Assembly (NCBI GenBank): GCA_965601685.1
Contig: CBFCWI010000001.1
Coordinates: 1 to 64,000 of the forward strand
Length of the DNA: 64,000 nucleotides
Direction: 5' to 3'
Origin: JANQJD01 sp965601685
GTDB taxonomy: Bacteria; Pseudomonadota; Alphaproteobacteria; Rhodospirillales; Rhodospirillaceae
The notes under the pieces are model-generated. The model had not been told where the DNA came from. It saw only the letters and a list, made by a program, of their open reading frames with translations, and searched no databases. The translations under genes and the position numbers were made by a program. The stretch's first letter is position 1. Each line of letters begins with the position of its first letter. This document shows, piece by piece, positions 7,887 through 15,935 of this stretch.

Positions 7887-9065
7887 ATGGCCTACGTGGC
7901 TGCTAGATTGGAGATTCTGCTGCGTCCTGCTAACTCTAGTAGGTCCTGGCTAGCTGTTTTCCTCGTTCTCTGCATTCTGTTAGAGATCATTGCTTTTCCT
8001 GCCACTGTCATTGGTACACCCGTTAAACATTCTTTAGTTGTAGATTATAATACAAAAGCAATCCTCCTAGAAAAAAATGCCGGCGTATTGATGCATCCGT
8101 CCTCTATGAGCAAGCTCATGACCCTCTACATGGTCTTTGAGCGACTGCATGAAGGGGATCTCTCTCTTGACGATACGTTCGTCGTCAACGAGCGCGCCTG
8201 GCGTATGGGTGGCTCTAAAATGTTTGTTGCTCTTAAAAGCAGTATTGCAATTGCTGATCTTCTACGTGGAATCATTGTACAGTCAGCTAATGATGCCTGC
8301 ATTGTGATTGCTGAGAACTTAGCAGGCAGCGAAAAAAGCTTCGCGGAAGCTATGACAGCGAAAGCGCGTCGGATCGGTTTAACGCATAGCACCTTCCGGA
8401 ATGCCTCTGGCTGGCCAGTGCCTGACCACTTGATGACAGCTCGAGATTTAGCCACCCTAGCACGTCGTTTGATCATAGACTTTCCAGAGTATTACCCTCT
8501 ATTCCGCGAAATGTATTTCACATACAATGGTATCCGCCAGGGAAACCGCAATCCGCTGCTCTACAAACAGACACTTGGCGCTGATGGTCTCAAGACAGGT
8601 CATACTGAAGCGGGCGGCTATGGGCTGATTGCTTCTGCAATCCGTGATGGACGTCGTGTCATTATGGTCCTGAATGGTCTTGCTAGCATAAAACAGCGGG
8701 AGCAGGAATCGGAACGGCTCGTCGAATGGTCCTTTCGGGCATTCATGAATCGCAATTTGTTCAAGGCTAACACTGAGATTACCACAGCCGATGTCTGGTT
8801 AGGTACCCAAGCCACAGTGCCACTCGTAACCAACCGGGAAATTATCGTTACTTTACCGCGCGCGATCAATAAGAATGTGAGGGCAACTGTTGTATTTGAC
8901 AGTCCGATCCCAGCACCGATTCTCAGAGGCGAGCGGCTGGCAACCCTAGTGCTTACGATTCCTGGGATTGCCACACCCGAGATTCCACTGGTAGCTGGAG
9001 TTGATATCAAACGACTGAGTTTCTCTGGTCGTCTACTGGCCGCTGCTAGGCATGTCCTTCGGTGA
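7887..9065 (+). CDS. D-alanyl-D-alanine carboxypeptidase (PBP5/6 type)
   Basis: Penicillin-binding serine peptidase (S11) that trims the terminal D-Ala from peptidoglycan pentapeptides. It has 392 residues, an N-terminal hydrophobic segment (about 21-42), SxxK at Ser73-Lys76 (SMSK), SAN at 133-135 and KTG at 236-238, all intact. The C-terminal beta domain is present. A membrane-binding amphipathic tail typical of PBP5 is not obvious, but the last residues (SGRLLAAARHVLR) are basic and could serve. AAGGGAG precedes the ATG. It is followed immediately by tmk. Confidence 0.93.
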   Translation: MAYVAARLEILLRPANSSRSWLAVFLVLCILLEIIAFPATVIGTPVKHSLVVDYNTKAILLEKNAGVLMHPSSMSKLMTLYMVFERLHEGDLSLDDTFVVNERAWRMGGSKMFVALKSSIAIADLLRGIIVQSANDACIVIAENLAGSEKSFAEAMTAKARRIGLTHSTFRNASGWPVPDHLMTARDLATLARRLIIDFPEYYPLFREMYFTYNGIRQGNRNPLLYKQTLGADGLKTGHTEAGGYGLIASAIRDGRRVIMVLNGLASIKQREQESERLVEWSFRAFMNRNLFKANTEITTADVWLGTQATVPLVTNREIIVTLPRAINKNVRATVVFDSPIPAPILRGERLATLVLTIPGIATPEIPLVAGVDIKRLSFSGRLLAAARHVLR

Positions 9066-9766
9066 AGATGTGCCGGAACAATGAGCAGTTGGTTCGTGGT
9101 AGATTCATCACCTTTGAAGGGAGCGAAGGGGCTGGTAAATCGACTCAGGTGTCTTTGTTGGTGAAAGTTCTGCGTCGTGCAGGTCTCGTGAAATCTCTCG
9201 CAACCCGAGAGCCAGGCGGCAGTGCAGGCGCTGAAAGTATACGACGGTTATTAATAGAAGGCGAGCCTGGCCGATGGGATGGTATAACAGAATCTCTACT
9301 ACACAGTGCAGCACGTCGTGACCATCTGGTTCGCACAATTTGGCCAGCTTTAGCAGACGGCAGGTGGGTGGTCTGTGATCGCTTTATAGATTCTACTGTG
9401 GCTTATCAGGGCAGTGGACAGGGAGTAGATGTGACGAATCTGCGTGCTATCGCTGCTCTCATAGCGGGTGATTTCACTCCCGATTTAACGATTATTCTTG
9501 ACTTACCCCCGCAGATAGGTCTGGAGCGGGCCGCTGCCCGCACTGCTGCGCGAAAAATAGTAGGGAGAGAGGAGCAGAGAGTAGAAGAGCGCTACGAACG
9601 TATGGATTTGTCTTTTCATCTCCGTCTGTGTCAAGCTTTCCGTGCTATTGCAGCAGCTGAGCCGGATCGCTGTGTTGTAGTAGATGCAAATTGCGATATC
9701 CCGACTGTGCATGCTGCTGTCTGGAGGGCTGTGACTGATCGTCTGGGCGCAGATCTCCTTGTGTAG
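9062..9766 (+). CDS. tmk: thymidylate kinase
   Basis: Phosphorylates dTMP to dTDP. 234 residues counting from a GTG at 9062 that overlaps the previous stop (GTGA); the ATG at 9068 is an equally good start, two codons later. Motifs: P-loop GSEGAGKST, the DR motif in CDRFIDSTVAYQGSGQG, and the LID region near AARTAARKI. The 12 residues before RGRFITFEG are longer than in many homologues. The gene is sandwiched between a cell-wall enzyme and holB, the usual alphaproteobacterial order. Confidence 0.94.
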   Translation: MKMCRNNEQLVRGRFITFEGSEGAGKSTQVSLLVKVLRRAGLVKSLATREPGGSAGAESIRRLLIEGEPGRWDGITESLLHSAARRDHLVRTIWPALADGRWVVCDRFIDSTVAYQGSGQGVDVTNLRAIAALIAGDFTPDLTIILDLPPQIGLERAAARTAARKIVGREEQRVEERYERMDLSFHLRLCQAFRAIAAAEPDRCVVVDANCDIPTVHAAVWRAVTDRLGADLLV

Positions 9767-9790
9767 GAGTAGTGGGCAAGGAGGAGACGG

Positions 9791-10885
9791 ATGGATGTCA
9801 TGCAAAACAATCATTCCATCATTCATAGGCTGCCTCTGCCACGTCCTGAGGCAAATGCTGACCTGGTTGGCCATGCCGCAGCAGAACATCTTCTATGGCA
9901 AGCTTGGCATGGCAACCGGTTGGCTCATGCTTGGCTGGTTAGCGGAGCGCGTGGAATTGGTAAAGCTACTTTAGCTTGTAGATTTTCTAAATTTATTCTA
10001 GCATGTACTAACGCAAGCAGAATGTGTACCCCTCTGTATCTTCCACCGTCTCATCCAACTTTCCGCCGGGTTGCTGCCCGTAGTCATGCTGACTTTCGTC
10101 TTATAGAGCGTGGCAGCGATGATTCCGATCAGCGTCGGACTCAGATTGTCGTGGAGGATATTCGTGATCTGAGCAGATTTCTCACCCTCACCGCTGCTGA
10201 AGGGGGATGGCGTGTTGCAGTGATCGATGACGCTGAGAGTATGAATGACAGCGCTGGGAACGCTCTTTTGAAGATACTGGAAGAACCTACATCACAGTCA
10301 CTGATACTCCTGGTATCACACAGTCCTGGGCAGTTACTGCCGACTATTCGGTCGCGCTGCTGTTCATTGCCCCTGTGTCCGCTGACGGAGCGGCAGGTGA
10401 GCGTTCTTCTAAAGCGTTATCGCCCTGCTCTCACCCCGGCTGCAGTGCTAGTCTTAGCCCGTTTAGCGGAAGGCAGCGTCGGGCGGGCATTAGCACTAGC
10501 AGACAACAACGGCGTTGCGCTGTACAGGACAATGCTAGATCTGCTGGCAAGCATCCCACATCTCGATGGACCAGCTCTACATGCTTTCAGCGACCAGATT
10601 GCTCAGGCAGACAGTAGGTTATTCAAGACTTATGGAGAGCTACTCAGTGCTTGGCTCGTACGCGTAGCCCGTTACGGTATCACAGGTCAAATGATGGCCG
10701 AGGTGCTTCCCGGCGAAGCAACTCTTGCCTCTCACCTCACAAAAGTCATCAGACTTGATCAATGGGTAGAGGTGTGGGAAAAGATCAGCCATCTGTACAG
10801 CCGAGCTGAAGGCCTCAATCTTGATCGTAGACAAGTGGTCATGAGTGCTTTTTTTGCCATCGCAAAGCTCACCAGAGCCCGATAA
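9791..10885 (+). CDS. holB: DNA polymerase III subunit delta prime
   Basis: Clamp-loader subunit of 364 residues. It shows the AAA+ fold with SGARGIGKAT in place of a Walker A loop, DDAESMNDSAGNALLKILEEP (Walker B region) and the SRC motif in IRSRCCSL. As in other alphaproteobacterial versions I know, the four-cysteine zinc module of E. coli delta prime is absent: only scattered cysteines lie between the P-loop and HPTFRRVAARSHADF. Strong AAGGAGGAG lies before the ATG at 9791 (a second ATG is at 9800). It probably shares a transcript with tmk, 24 bases upstream. Confidence 0.92.
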   Translation: MDVMQNNHSIIHRLPLPRPEANADLVGHAAAEHLLWQAWHGNRLAHAWLVSGARGIGKATLACRFSKFILACTNASRMCTPLYLPPSHPTFRRVAARSHADFRLIERGSDDSDQRRTQIVVEDIRDLSRFLTLTAAEGGWRVAVIDDAESMNDSAGNALLKILEEPTSQSLILLVSHSPGQLLPTIRSRCCSLPLCPLTERQVSVLLKRYRPALTPAAVLVLARLAEGSVGRALALADNNGVALYRTMLDLLASIPHLDGPALHAFSDQIAQADSRLFKTYGELLSAWLVRVARYGITGQMMAEVLPGEATLASHLTKVIRLDQWVEVWEKISHLYSRAEGLNLDRRQVVMSAFFAIAKLTRAR

Positions 10886-10918
10886 TCCAGGGTTTACAAT
10901 AGTTCCCAGGAGTCTACC

Positions 10919-12478
10919 ATGGAGGGCCGTAAGTCTTTTTACATCACTACTCCTATCTATTACGTGAATGATCGTCCCCACATTGGTCACGCTTACACGA
11001 CTCTCGCCTGCGACGTGCTAGCCCGTTTCAAGAGGCTAGATGGCTTCGATGTCAAATTTCTCACTGGTACTGATGAACATGGCCAGAAGGTAGAGAAGTC
11101 CGCCAGAGCCGTTAGCCTAACGCCTAGAGTTTTTACTGATCAGGTGTCACAGAACTTCTACGATCTGATGCAGCTCATGGGATTCTCTAACGACGATTTC
11201 ATACGCACCACTGAGCCACGGCATCTTCGGTCCTGCCAAGCATTGTGGAATGAACTAGTCAGACGCGACCAGATCTATCTTGGCTGCTATGCTGGCTGGT
11301 ATTCGGTACGGGATGAAGCGTTCTGGAGAGAGGATGAATTGAAAGATGGCCCGGGCGGTATTCCATTGGCTCCTACGGGTGCAGCAGTTGAATGGGTAGA
11401 GGAGCCTAGCTATTTCTTCCGCCTATCACATTGGCAGGAACCATTGTTGCAGTTATATGACCACCGGCCGGACTTTATTGTCCCTGATAGCCGCCGTAAT
11501 GAAGTCATCAGTTTCGTTCGTATGGGTCTCACAGACTTGTCAGTATCCCGCACTACTTTCACTTGGGGGATATCTGTTCCAGGAGATGCAGACCACGTCA
11601 TGTACGTCTGGCTGGATGCCCTGACAAACTATATCACCGCTGCGGGCTATCCGGATACAACAGGTCATACTTTTACCCGCTACTGGCCAGCTGACCTACA
11701 TATGGTAGGTAAAGATATTGTACGGTTTCACACCGTTTATTGGCCCGCTCTCTTAATGGCAGCTGGTCTTGATCTACCTAAAAGAGTATTTGCACACGGA
11801 TGGTGGACAAATGAGGGAATAAAAATATCTAAATCTTTGAAAAATAGTATAGATCCAATTGAATTAGTCAAGCAGTATGGACTTGATTCTGTACGGTACT
11901 TTCTATTACGGGAAATTCCGTTTGGCAATGATGGAAATTTCTCTCATCGCGCCATGGTCAACCGGATCAACGGAGAGCTCGCTAATGAGCTAGGAAACCT
12001 AGCCCAGCGAGTGCTCTCGTTCATAAGACGCTATTGTACAGCCAGGGTGCCAGAACCTGGCCCACGCACTGCTAGCGATGACGAGCTACTAGTAGCAGCT
12101 TACCAGTTATTAGAGCAGGTACGGCTTGCCATAGAACGGCAGGCATTTCATGAGGCTCTGGATATTATCTGGGGAGTAGTACGCAGAAGCAACATTTATG
12201 TAGATCGCCAAGCACCGTGGATTCTACGCAGGACTGACCCAAAGCGAATGGCAACAGTGCTTTATATTCTAGCAGAGACACTGCGCCATTTAGCCTTGAT
12301 GATGGTACCTTTTTTACCGTGCTCAGCTGCGTGCTTGCTTGATCAGCTCGCAATAATTGCAGATGCACGTACCTTCGCCGCTCTCGGACCAGACGGTGCT
12401 TTGACACCTGGAACACTCTTGCCCAAGCCACACGGGATCTTTCCGCGCCTTGCCATGACTCCTAGTCTCAAGGGATAG
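10919..12478 (+). CDS. metG: methionyl-tRNA synthetase
   Basis: Class I aminoacyl-tRNA synthetase charging tRNA-Met and initiator tRNA, 519 residues. The HIGH motif is exact in NDRPHIGHAYTT, the KMSKS motif reads KISKS in NEGIKISKSLKN, and the FLTGTDEHGQKVEKSA segment is typical. The length and the apparent lack of a zinc-knuckle insertion fit the compact MetG form without the C-terminal dimerisation domain. CCAGGAG precedes the ATG. It lies between holB and tatD, the standard order in this group. Confidence 0.96.
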   Translation: MEGRKSFYITTPIYYVNDRPHIGHAYTTLACDVLARFKRLDGFDVKFLTGTDEHGQKVEKSARAVSLTPRVFTDQVSQNFYDLMQLMGFSNDDFIRTTEPRHLRSCQALWNELVRRDQIYLGCYAGWYSVRDEAFWREDELKDGPGGIPLAPTGAAVEWVEEPSYFFRLSHWQEPLLQLYDHRPDFIVPDSRRNEVISFVRMGLTDLSVSRTTFTWGISVPGDADHVMYVWLDALTNYITAAGYPDTTGHTFTRYWPADLHMVGKDIVRFHTVYWPALLMAAGLDLPKRVFAHGWWTNEGIKISKSLKNSIDPIELVKQYGLDSVRYFLLREIPFGNDGNFSHRAMVNRINGELANELGNLAQRVLSFIRRYCTARVPEPGPRTASDDELLVAAYQLLEQVRLAIERQAFHEALDIIWGVVRRSNIYVDRQAPWILRRTDPKRMATVLYILAETLRHLALMMVPFLPCSAACLLDQLAIIADARTFAALGPDGALTPGTLLPKPHGIFPRLAMTPSLKG

Positions 12479-12483
12479 CAGAC

Positions 12484-13290
12484 ATGCTTGTCGACAGTCA
12501 TTGTCATTTGGATTTCCCTGATTACCGCACCGACTTTGGTCAAGTGCTCAAACGGGCTCGCCAGGCTGGCATCGGGTGCATGCTGACGATCGCCACGCAT
12601 GCGAGCGGATTCACACGGGTTCTAGCAGTGGCAGAGCAGCATAAGGATGTGTACTGTACAGTCGGTATCCACCCTCATGAGGTTGGACGCGAGGCGCCGA
12701 TCAGCGTGGCACAGCTTGTGAACCTAGCGCAGCATCCGAAGGTGGTAGGCTTCGGTGAAACGGGCCTTGACTATCGCTCTGCACACAGCTCACATGCAGA
12801 CCAACAACAGAGCTTCCGTGTGCATATCGCTGCTGCCCGGCATGTAGGGTTGCCTGTCATCATCCATAGCCGCGATGCTGACGAAGATATGGTAACTATC
12901 CTGCAGGAGGAAATGGCTGCTGCTCCCTTTGCAGGTCTTCTGCATTGTTACAGCTCTGGTCCTGCTCTGGCTACTATAGCCATCAAGCTTGGTCTATTCG
13001 TTTCAATTTCAGGCATCGTGACGTTCCAGAAAGCAGAGAGACTAGGAAAGATTGTGAGTTCTCTACCGATTACACATCTTCTAATAGAAACAGATGCACC
13101 TTTCCTCGCACCTGTACCGCGACGCGGCCAGCGTAACGAGCCGGCTTTTGTTGTCTATACAGCAGCCAAGGTAGCGGATTTGAAAGGAATCACCATGGCA
13201 GAAGTAGCTTGTGCTACAACTCAAAACTTTCTGCATCTATTCACAAAGATAGATAGCGTCCTTCTAAAGAATTCAATAGAGAACTGGTAA
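12484..13290 (+). CDS. tatD: TatD-family metal-dependent DNase
   Basis: TIM-barrel hydrolase of 268 residues, of the TatD/YcfH group, with nuclease roles in DNA quality control. Metal-ligand segments are in order: DSHCHLDF at residues 3-10, GFGETGLDY, IHSRDAD, LHCYSSG and IETDAPFLAPVP. It begins 5 bases after metG. The stop codon overlaps the start of the next gene (TAATG), so the two are probably co-translated. The holB-metG-tatD-hydrolase order is conserved among alphaproteobacteria. Confidence 0.94.
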   Translation: MLVDSHCHLDFPDYRTDFGQVLKRARQAGIGCMLTIATHASGFTRVLAVAEQHKDVYCTVGIHPHEVGREAPISVAQLVNLAQHPKVVGFGETGLDYRSAHSSHADQQQSFRVHIAAARHVGLPVIIHSRDADEDMVTILQEEMAAAPFAGLLHCYSSGPALATIAIKLGLFVSISGIVTFQKAERLGKIVSSLPITHLLIETDAPFLAPVPRRGQRNEPAFVVYTAAKVADLKGITMAEVACATTQNFLHLFTKIDSVLLKNSIENW

Positions 13291-14063
13291 TGCAAATAAC
13301 TATTTTAGGTTGTGGTGGTTCTGGTGGCGTCCCAACAATCAGTCATGGGTGGGGAACATGTGATCCGTCTAATCTCCGTAACCGTCGTCGTCGTCCAGCC
13401 ATCCTTGTACAAAGCTCAGCGACAGAGATCTTAGTCGATACACCTCCTGATCTGCGCGATCAATTGCTGGATGTTGGCATCCGTCGCCTTGATGCTGTTC
13501 TTTACACTCACGCTCATGCGGACCACGTTCATGGGCTGGATGACCTACGCGAAATTAACCGTGCCATGCAAGCGGCCGTACCCGTGTATGCTGCTCCCGA
13601 TGCGCTGCAGCAGATTGTACAGCGTTTCAAATACGCTTTTCTCAGCGCCCCTGAAACCTCTGTCACAACCTCTCTCTATCAGCCTGCCTTGAGGCCAGAG
13701 CCTATCGTTGGCCCATTTCGCATTGGAGGCATGACAGTAGTGCCATTCGAGCAGGACCATGGATTCTCGACCACACTTGGGTTCCGCTTTGGTTCTATGG
13801 CCTATTCAACAGATCTCGTTGCTCTGTCAGAGAAGGCGTTTGCTATCTTGACTGGTATAAAGGTGTGGGTTGTCAGCTGCTTCACTGTGCACGAGCATAA
13901 AACCCATGCCTCTCTGGATACGGTGCTACAGTGGGCACAGAGAATACAGCCACACCGTACTATCCTAACTCATATGGGCCCCAGCCTTGATTATGTGACT
14001 CTAAAAACCCATCTACCACCGGCTGTCGAACCAGCCTTTGACGGTATGGTAGTCGAGGTCTGA
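13290..14063 (+). CDS. metallo-beta-lactamase-fold hydrolase (PhnP-like)
   Basis: A 257-residue member of the PhnP/YjbQ-like branch of the metallo-beta-lactamase superfamily, probably a phosphodiesterase. It starts MQITILGCGGSGGVPT and carries the dinuclear metal motif THAHADHVHGLDD (HxHxDH), a DTPPDLRDQLL segment, EQDHGFSTTLGFRF and a C-terminal HMGPSLDY. The family commonly follows tatD in alphaproteobacteria. The real substrate is not known; cyclic phosphate hydrolysis as in PhnP is a family-based guess. No phosphonate genes are nearby. Confidence 0.88.
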   Translation: MQITILGCGGSGGVPTISHGWGTCDPSNLRNRRRRPAILVQSSATEILVDTPPDLRDQLLDVGIRRLDAVLYTHAHADHVHGLDDLREINRAMQAAVPVYAAPDALQQIVQRFKYAFLSAPETSVTTSLYQPALRPEPIVGPFRIGGMTVVPFEQDHGFSTTLGFRFGSMAYSTDLVALSEKAFAILTGIKVWVVSCFTVHEHKTHASLDTVLQWAQRIQPHRTILTHMGPSLDYVTLKTHLPPAVEPAFDGMVVEV

Positions 14064-14623
14064 GACTCTTTCATAGAGTTCTGTTCTCCGAGCTGTTTAT
14101 GCAGACGGACAGGCTACTCCACTGTTGAAACCTCTTTCGCTCGCAATATAATCATCAATCGGTCCGTTATGCCTTGAGTATGCTGTTCTCAAAACAGTAT
14201 CCTTGCGTCCCTCAAGGCGTACCTCAAGGTACACAAAGTACACTAGCGTGGGATTTTTGGTGAGAAGAGCAGCATAGGCGAGATTCGGCTGATGGCGCTG
14301 TGTAACTGGTGCAGTTGGCACTTGGCTCCACTGTTCACAGAGTGATACGGTTGGGGCGGTTTTGTGTCAGTCTGAGTGAGGAGAAACTCACATCTATGAT
14401 CCCATTCTTCTATCACAGAAAGCAACAGACGGGTGATATGGGTTGTTCTCCTGGTGCCTGAGCGTGTCATCTTTAGCATGAAACATCGAAACAGTCGCAC
14501 TAGTCAAGCACAAGCACATAAGGTCTGAATCGCTGTACAGTGAAAAACAAGCACTCACCCCAGGAATGGCTGCAGATTCAGGATCGCCTTCTTATAATAC
14601 GGAATCCTTCAAAAGGACACTTC
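14064..14623. other. gene-free spacer before sdhE
   Basis: 560 bases with no credible coding sequence. Short minus-strand frames at 14097-14321 and 14243-14500 show no family features. A weak stem (GACTCT/AGAGTT) lies just past the hydrolase stop. CTCAAGG occurs repeatedly around 14212-14228. In many alphaproteobacteria recG is divergent to sdhE and would sit here; I found no remnant of it by eye. A consensus TATAAT near the right end is listed separately. Confidence 0.4.
14593..14598 (+). promoter_or_regulatory. candidate -10 element of sdhE
   Basis: An exact TATAAT lies 25 bases before the proposed sdhE ATG, preceding the AAAAGG ribosome-binding site. No good -35 is present at 16-18 bases upstream (the sequence there is CTGCAG), so this rests on the -10 match alone. 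Confidence 0.35.
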
Positions 14624-14908
14624 ATGAGAGAAACGAGGGAAAACTTACTGCGCCGCTTGTACTACCAAGCTGCTCGCCGTGGTACAAAAGAGGCAGATCT
14701 ACTCTTAGAAGCTTTTGCTAGAATTTACTTGCCACAATTCGATAGCAACCAGCTTGCTGAGTTGGATAGACTGTTACAGTTACAGGATCACGACATCTTA
14801 CAATGGCGTCTTGGGCATGCACCCCTGCCACCCAAATACGATGGTCCTGTCATGCGACTTTTGCTCTCATTTGATTTAGTCAATACCTTTTCAAAAGGTA
14901 TACTTTGA
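14624..14908 (+). CDS. sdhE: FAD assembly factor SdhE (succinate dehydrogenase assembly)
   Basis: Small DUF339/COG2938 protein that promotes covalent FAD attachment to SdhA. 94 residues from the ATG at 14624 (AAAAGGAC upstream), the normal family length; an upstream in-frame ATG at 14540 would add 28 unrelated residues. The RGxxE signature appears as RRGTKEADLLLEAFA near the N terminus, followed by LAELDRLLQLQDHDILQWRLG. The final segment after RLGHAPLPP is less conserved. It is isolated, whereas relatives usually have recG and mfd as neighbours. It implies a succinate dehydrogenase encoded elsewhere. Confidence 0.9.
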   Translation: MRETRENLLRRLYYQAARRGTKEADLLLEAFARIYLPQFDSNQLAELDRLLQLQDHDILQWRLGHAPLPPKYDGPVMRLLLSFDLVNTFSKGIL

Positions 14909-15180
14909 TCCGCTACGATGCCTGTGCCTGCTTGCAAACACCGGACGGGACACGGGTCGCTAACGTGAAGTCCCCGATGATCCCCATTGAGTCAGTCATC
15001 GTGTACATTACTTATCTGTGCTCCATGGTCGTCTGATTGCTATAAACAAGTATTCGTAGCGTATCATTATATGTTATGTATAATGGCGAGTGCTGATGTT
15101 CATTGTCGTGGTGTGCGTTCCTCAAGGCAGTGTTCCTCTCCATGAGCTCATCCAATGCCTAGGATACAAAGGCCAGATGC

Positions 15181-15275
15181 ACGTTCATTCAAGCAGACTC
15201 CTCCGCCTTGCAGGCCCATCATGATCGGGCCTGTGAACGAACAAGCCTGACTGCGCTGGTTACCGCGACCAGCAG
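15181..15275 (+). other. consecutive stem-loops, possible structured RNA
   Basis: Two strong hairpins follow each other. The first is CAGGCCC (15211-15217) with GGGCCTG (15227-15233) around a 9-base loop, enclosed by CGTTCA (15182-15187) with TGAACG (15234-15239). The second is GCTGGT (15255-15260) with ACCAGC (15268-15273) around a 7-base loop. No oligo-T follows. The strand is not determined by symmetry. I cannot name a family, so this is a candidate only. Confidence 0.3.
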
Positions 15276-15411
15276 ACAATGTACACCACCATCTTCGTTT
15301 ATGCCATAAAACAGATGTGTTTTGCTCTTAATCTAGGCGTGTAACTCTGTTGATTCACTGACGGTAGCTAAGACTCCTGCGTAAATTTCAGCACTTGCTG
15401 CACGGATTCTT

Positions 15412-15442
15412 TCCGTCATACTGTCATATTCATTATGACGGA
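15412..15442. repeat. 9-bp inverted repeat
   Basis: TCCGTCATA (15412-15420) and TATGACGGA (15434-15442) are exact reverse complements separated by 13 bases. It is long for chance and lies in gene-free DNA. There is no T run, so it is not a standard terminator. Confidence 0.6.
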
Positions 15443-15640
15443 TGACTTGCAGGCGTACAGACTCTCGACGTGCTAGGAGTGGGTTGTTCACTCTTTTGAT
15501 TCAGCAGCAAAGTCTATGCTAGCCAGCAGATATGCGGAAAGGGGGAGTTTGTTCTTTGCGAGACAATCGATTACTAGAGTCAGCTAGTCTTTTGGCTGCT
15601 GTCATCACCCCAGTACTACTGTGTCGGCTCGGCCTAGTAG

Positions 15641-15658
15641 TGATCACATGTGTGATCA
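15641..15658. repeat. 18-bp operator-like inverted repeat
   Basis: TGATCACA and TGTGATCA are exact reverse complements with a two-base centre (TG). The size and symmetry resemble a site for a dimeric helix-turn-helix regulator. It lies about 280 bases upstream of gmhA, too far for a simple operator of that gene unless a promoter is near it. Confidence 0.5.
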
Positions 15659-15935
15659 GTGAGGGAAACACTCGCTCCGGCACTCACGCTTTTCCTGTCA
15701 TCTAGCATTCTAACTAAAGCCAGACCACCTTCAGACTAATCTACTGGAGCCGATGGAGGACACAGAGCACGCTTACTGACTGACTACAGCCTTCCTCCCA
15801 GAAAGGCCGGCGGAAAATATACCCAAGGATATGATGCTCGAAGACCTGGCTTGCCTGCTGTATCCTGAACTCTCCACTCTGTTGCCATATTCTCTGCAGC
15901 ACAAAAATTATACATTCCAGCTAAAGGAAGACCAT

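Larger units (their letters stand above)
14909..15935. other. 1-kb gene-free region rich in inverted repeats
   Basis: No reading frame here has a family signature, and I saw no rRNA, tRNA, tmRNA or RNase P signature. What stands out is a series of stem-loops at 15181-15275, 15412-15442 and 15641-15658, listed separately. mfd would be the expected gene downstream of sdhE in an unreduced alphaproteobacterium. The region may be decayed coding sequence, an untranslated RNA locus, or both. Confidence 0.45.

Noticed and set aside
14097..14500. Two overlapping minus-strand frames upstream of sdhE (74 and 85 codons)
   Set aside because: No recognisable domain and no clear ribosome-binding sites; compared by eye with RecG N-terminal sequence and not similar.
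14909..15935. tmRNA, RNase P RNA or 4.5S RNA in the 1-kb gap
   Set aside because: None of their conserved core sequences was found by eye, although a structured RNA of another kind is not excluded.
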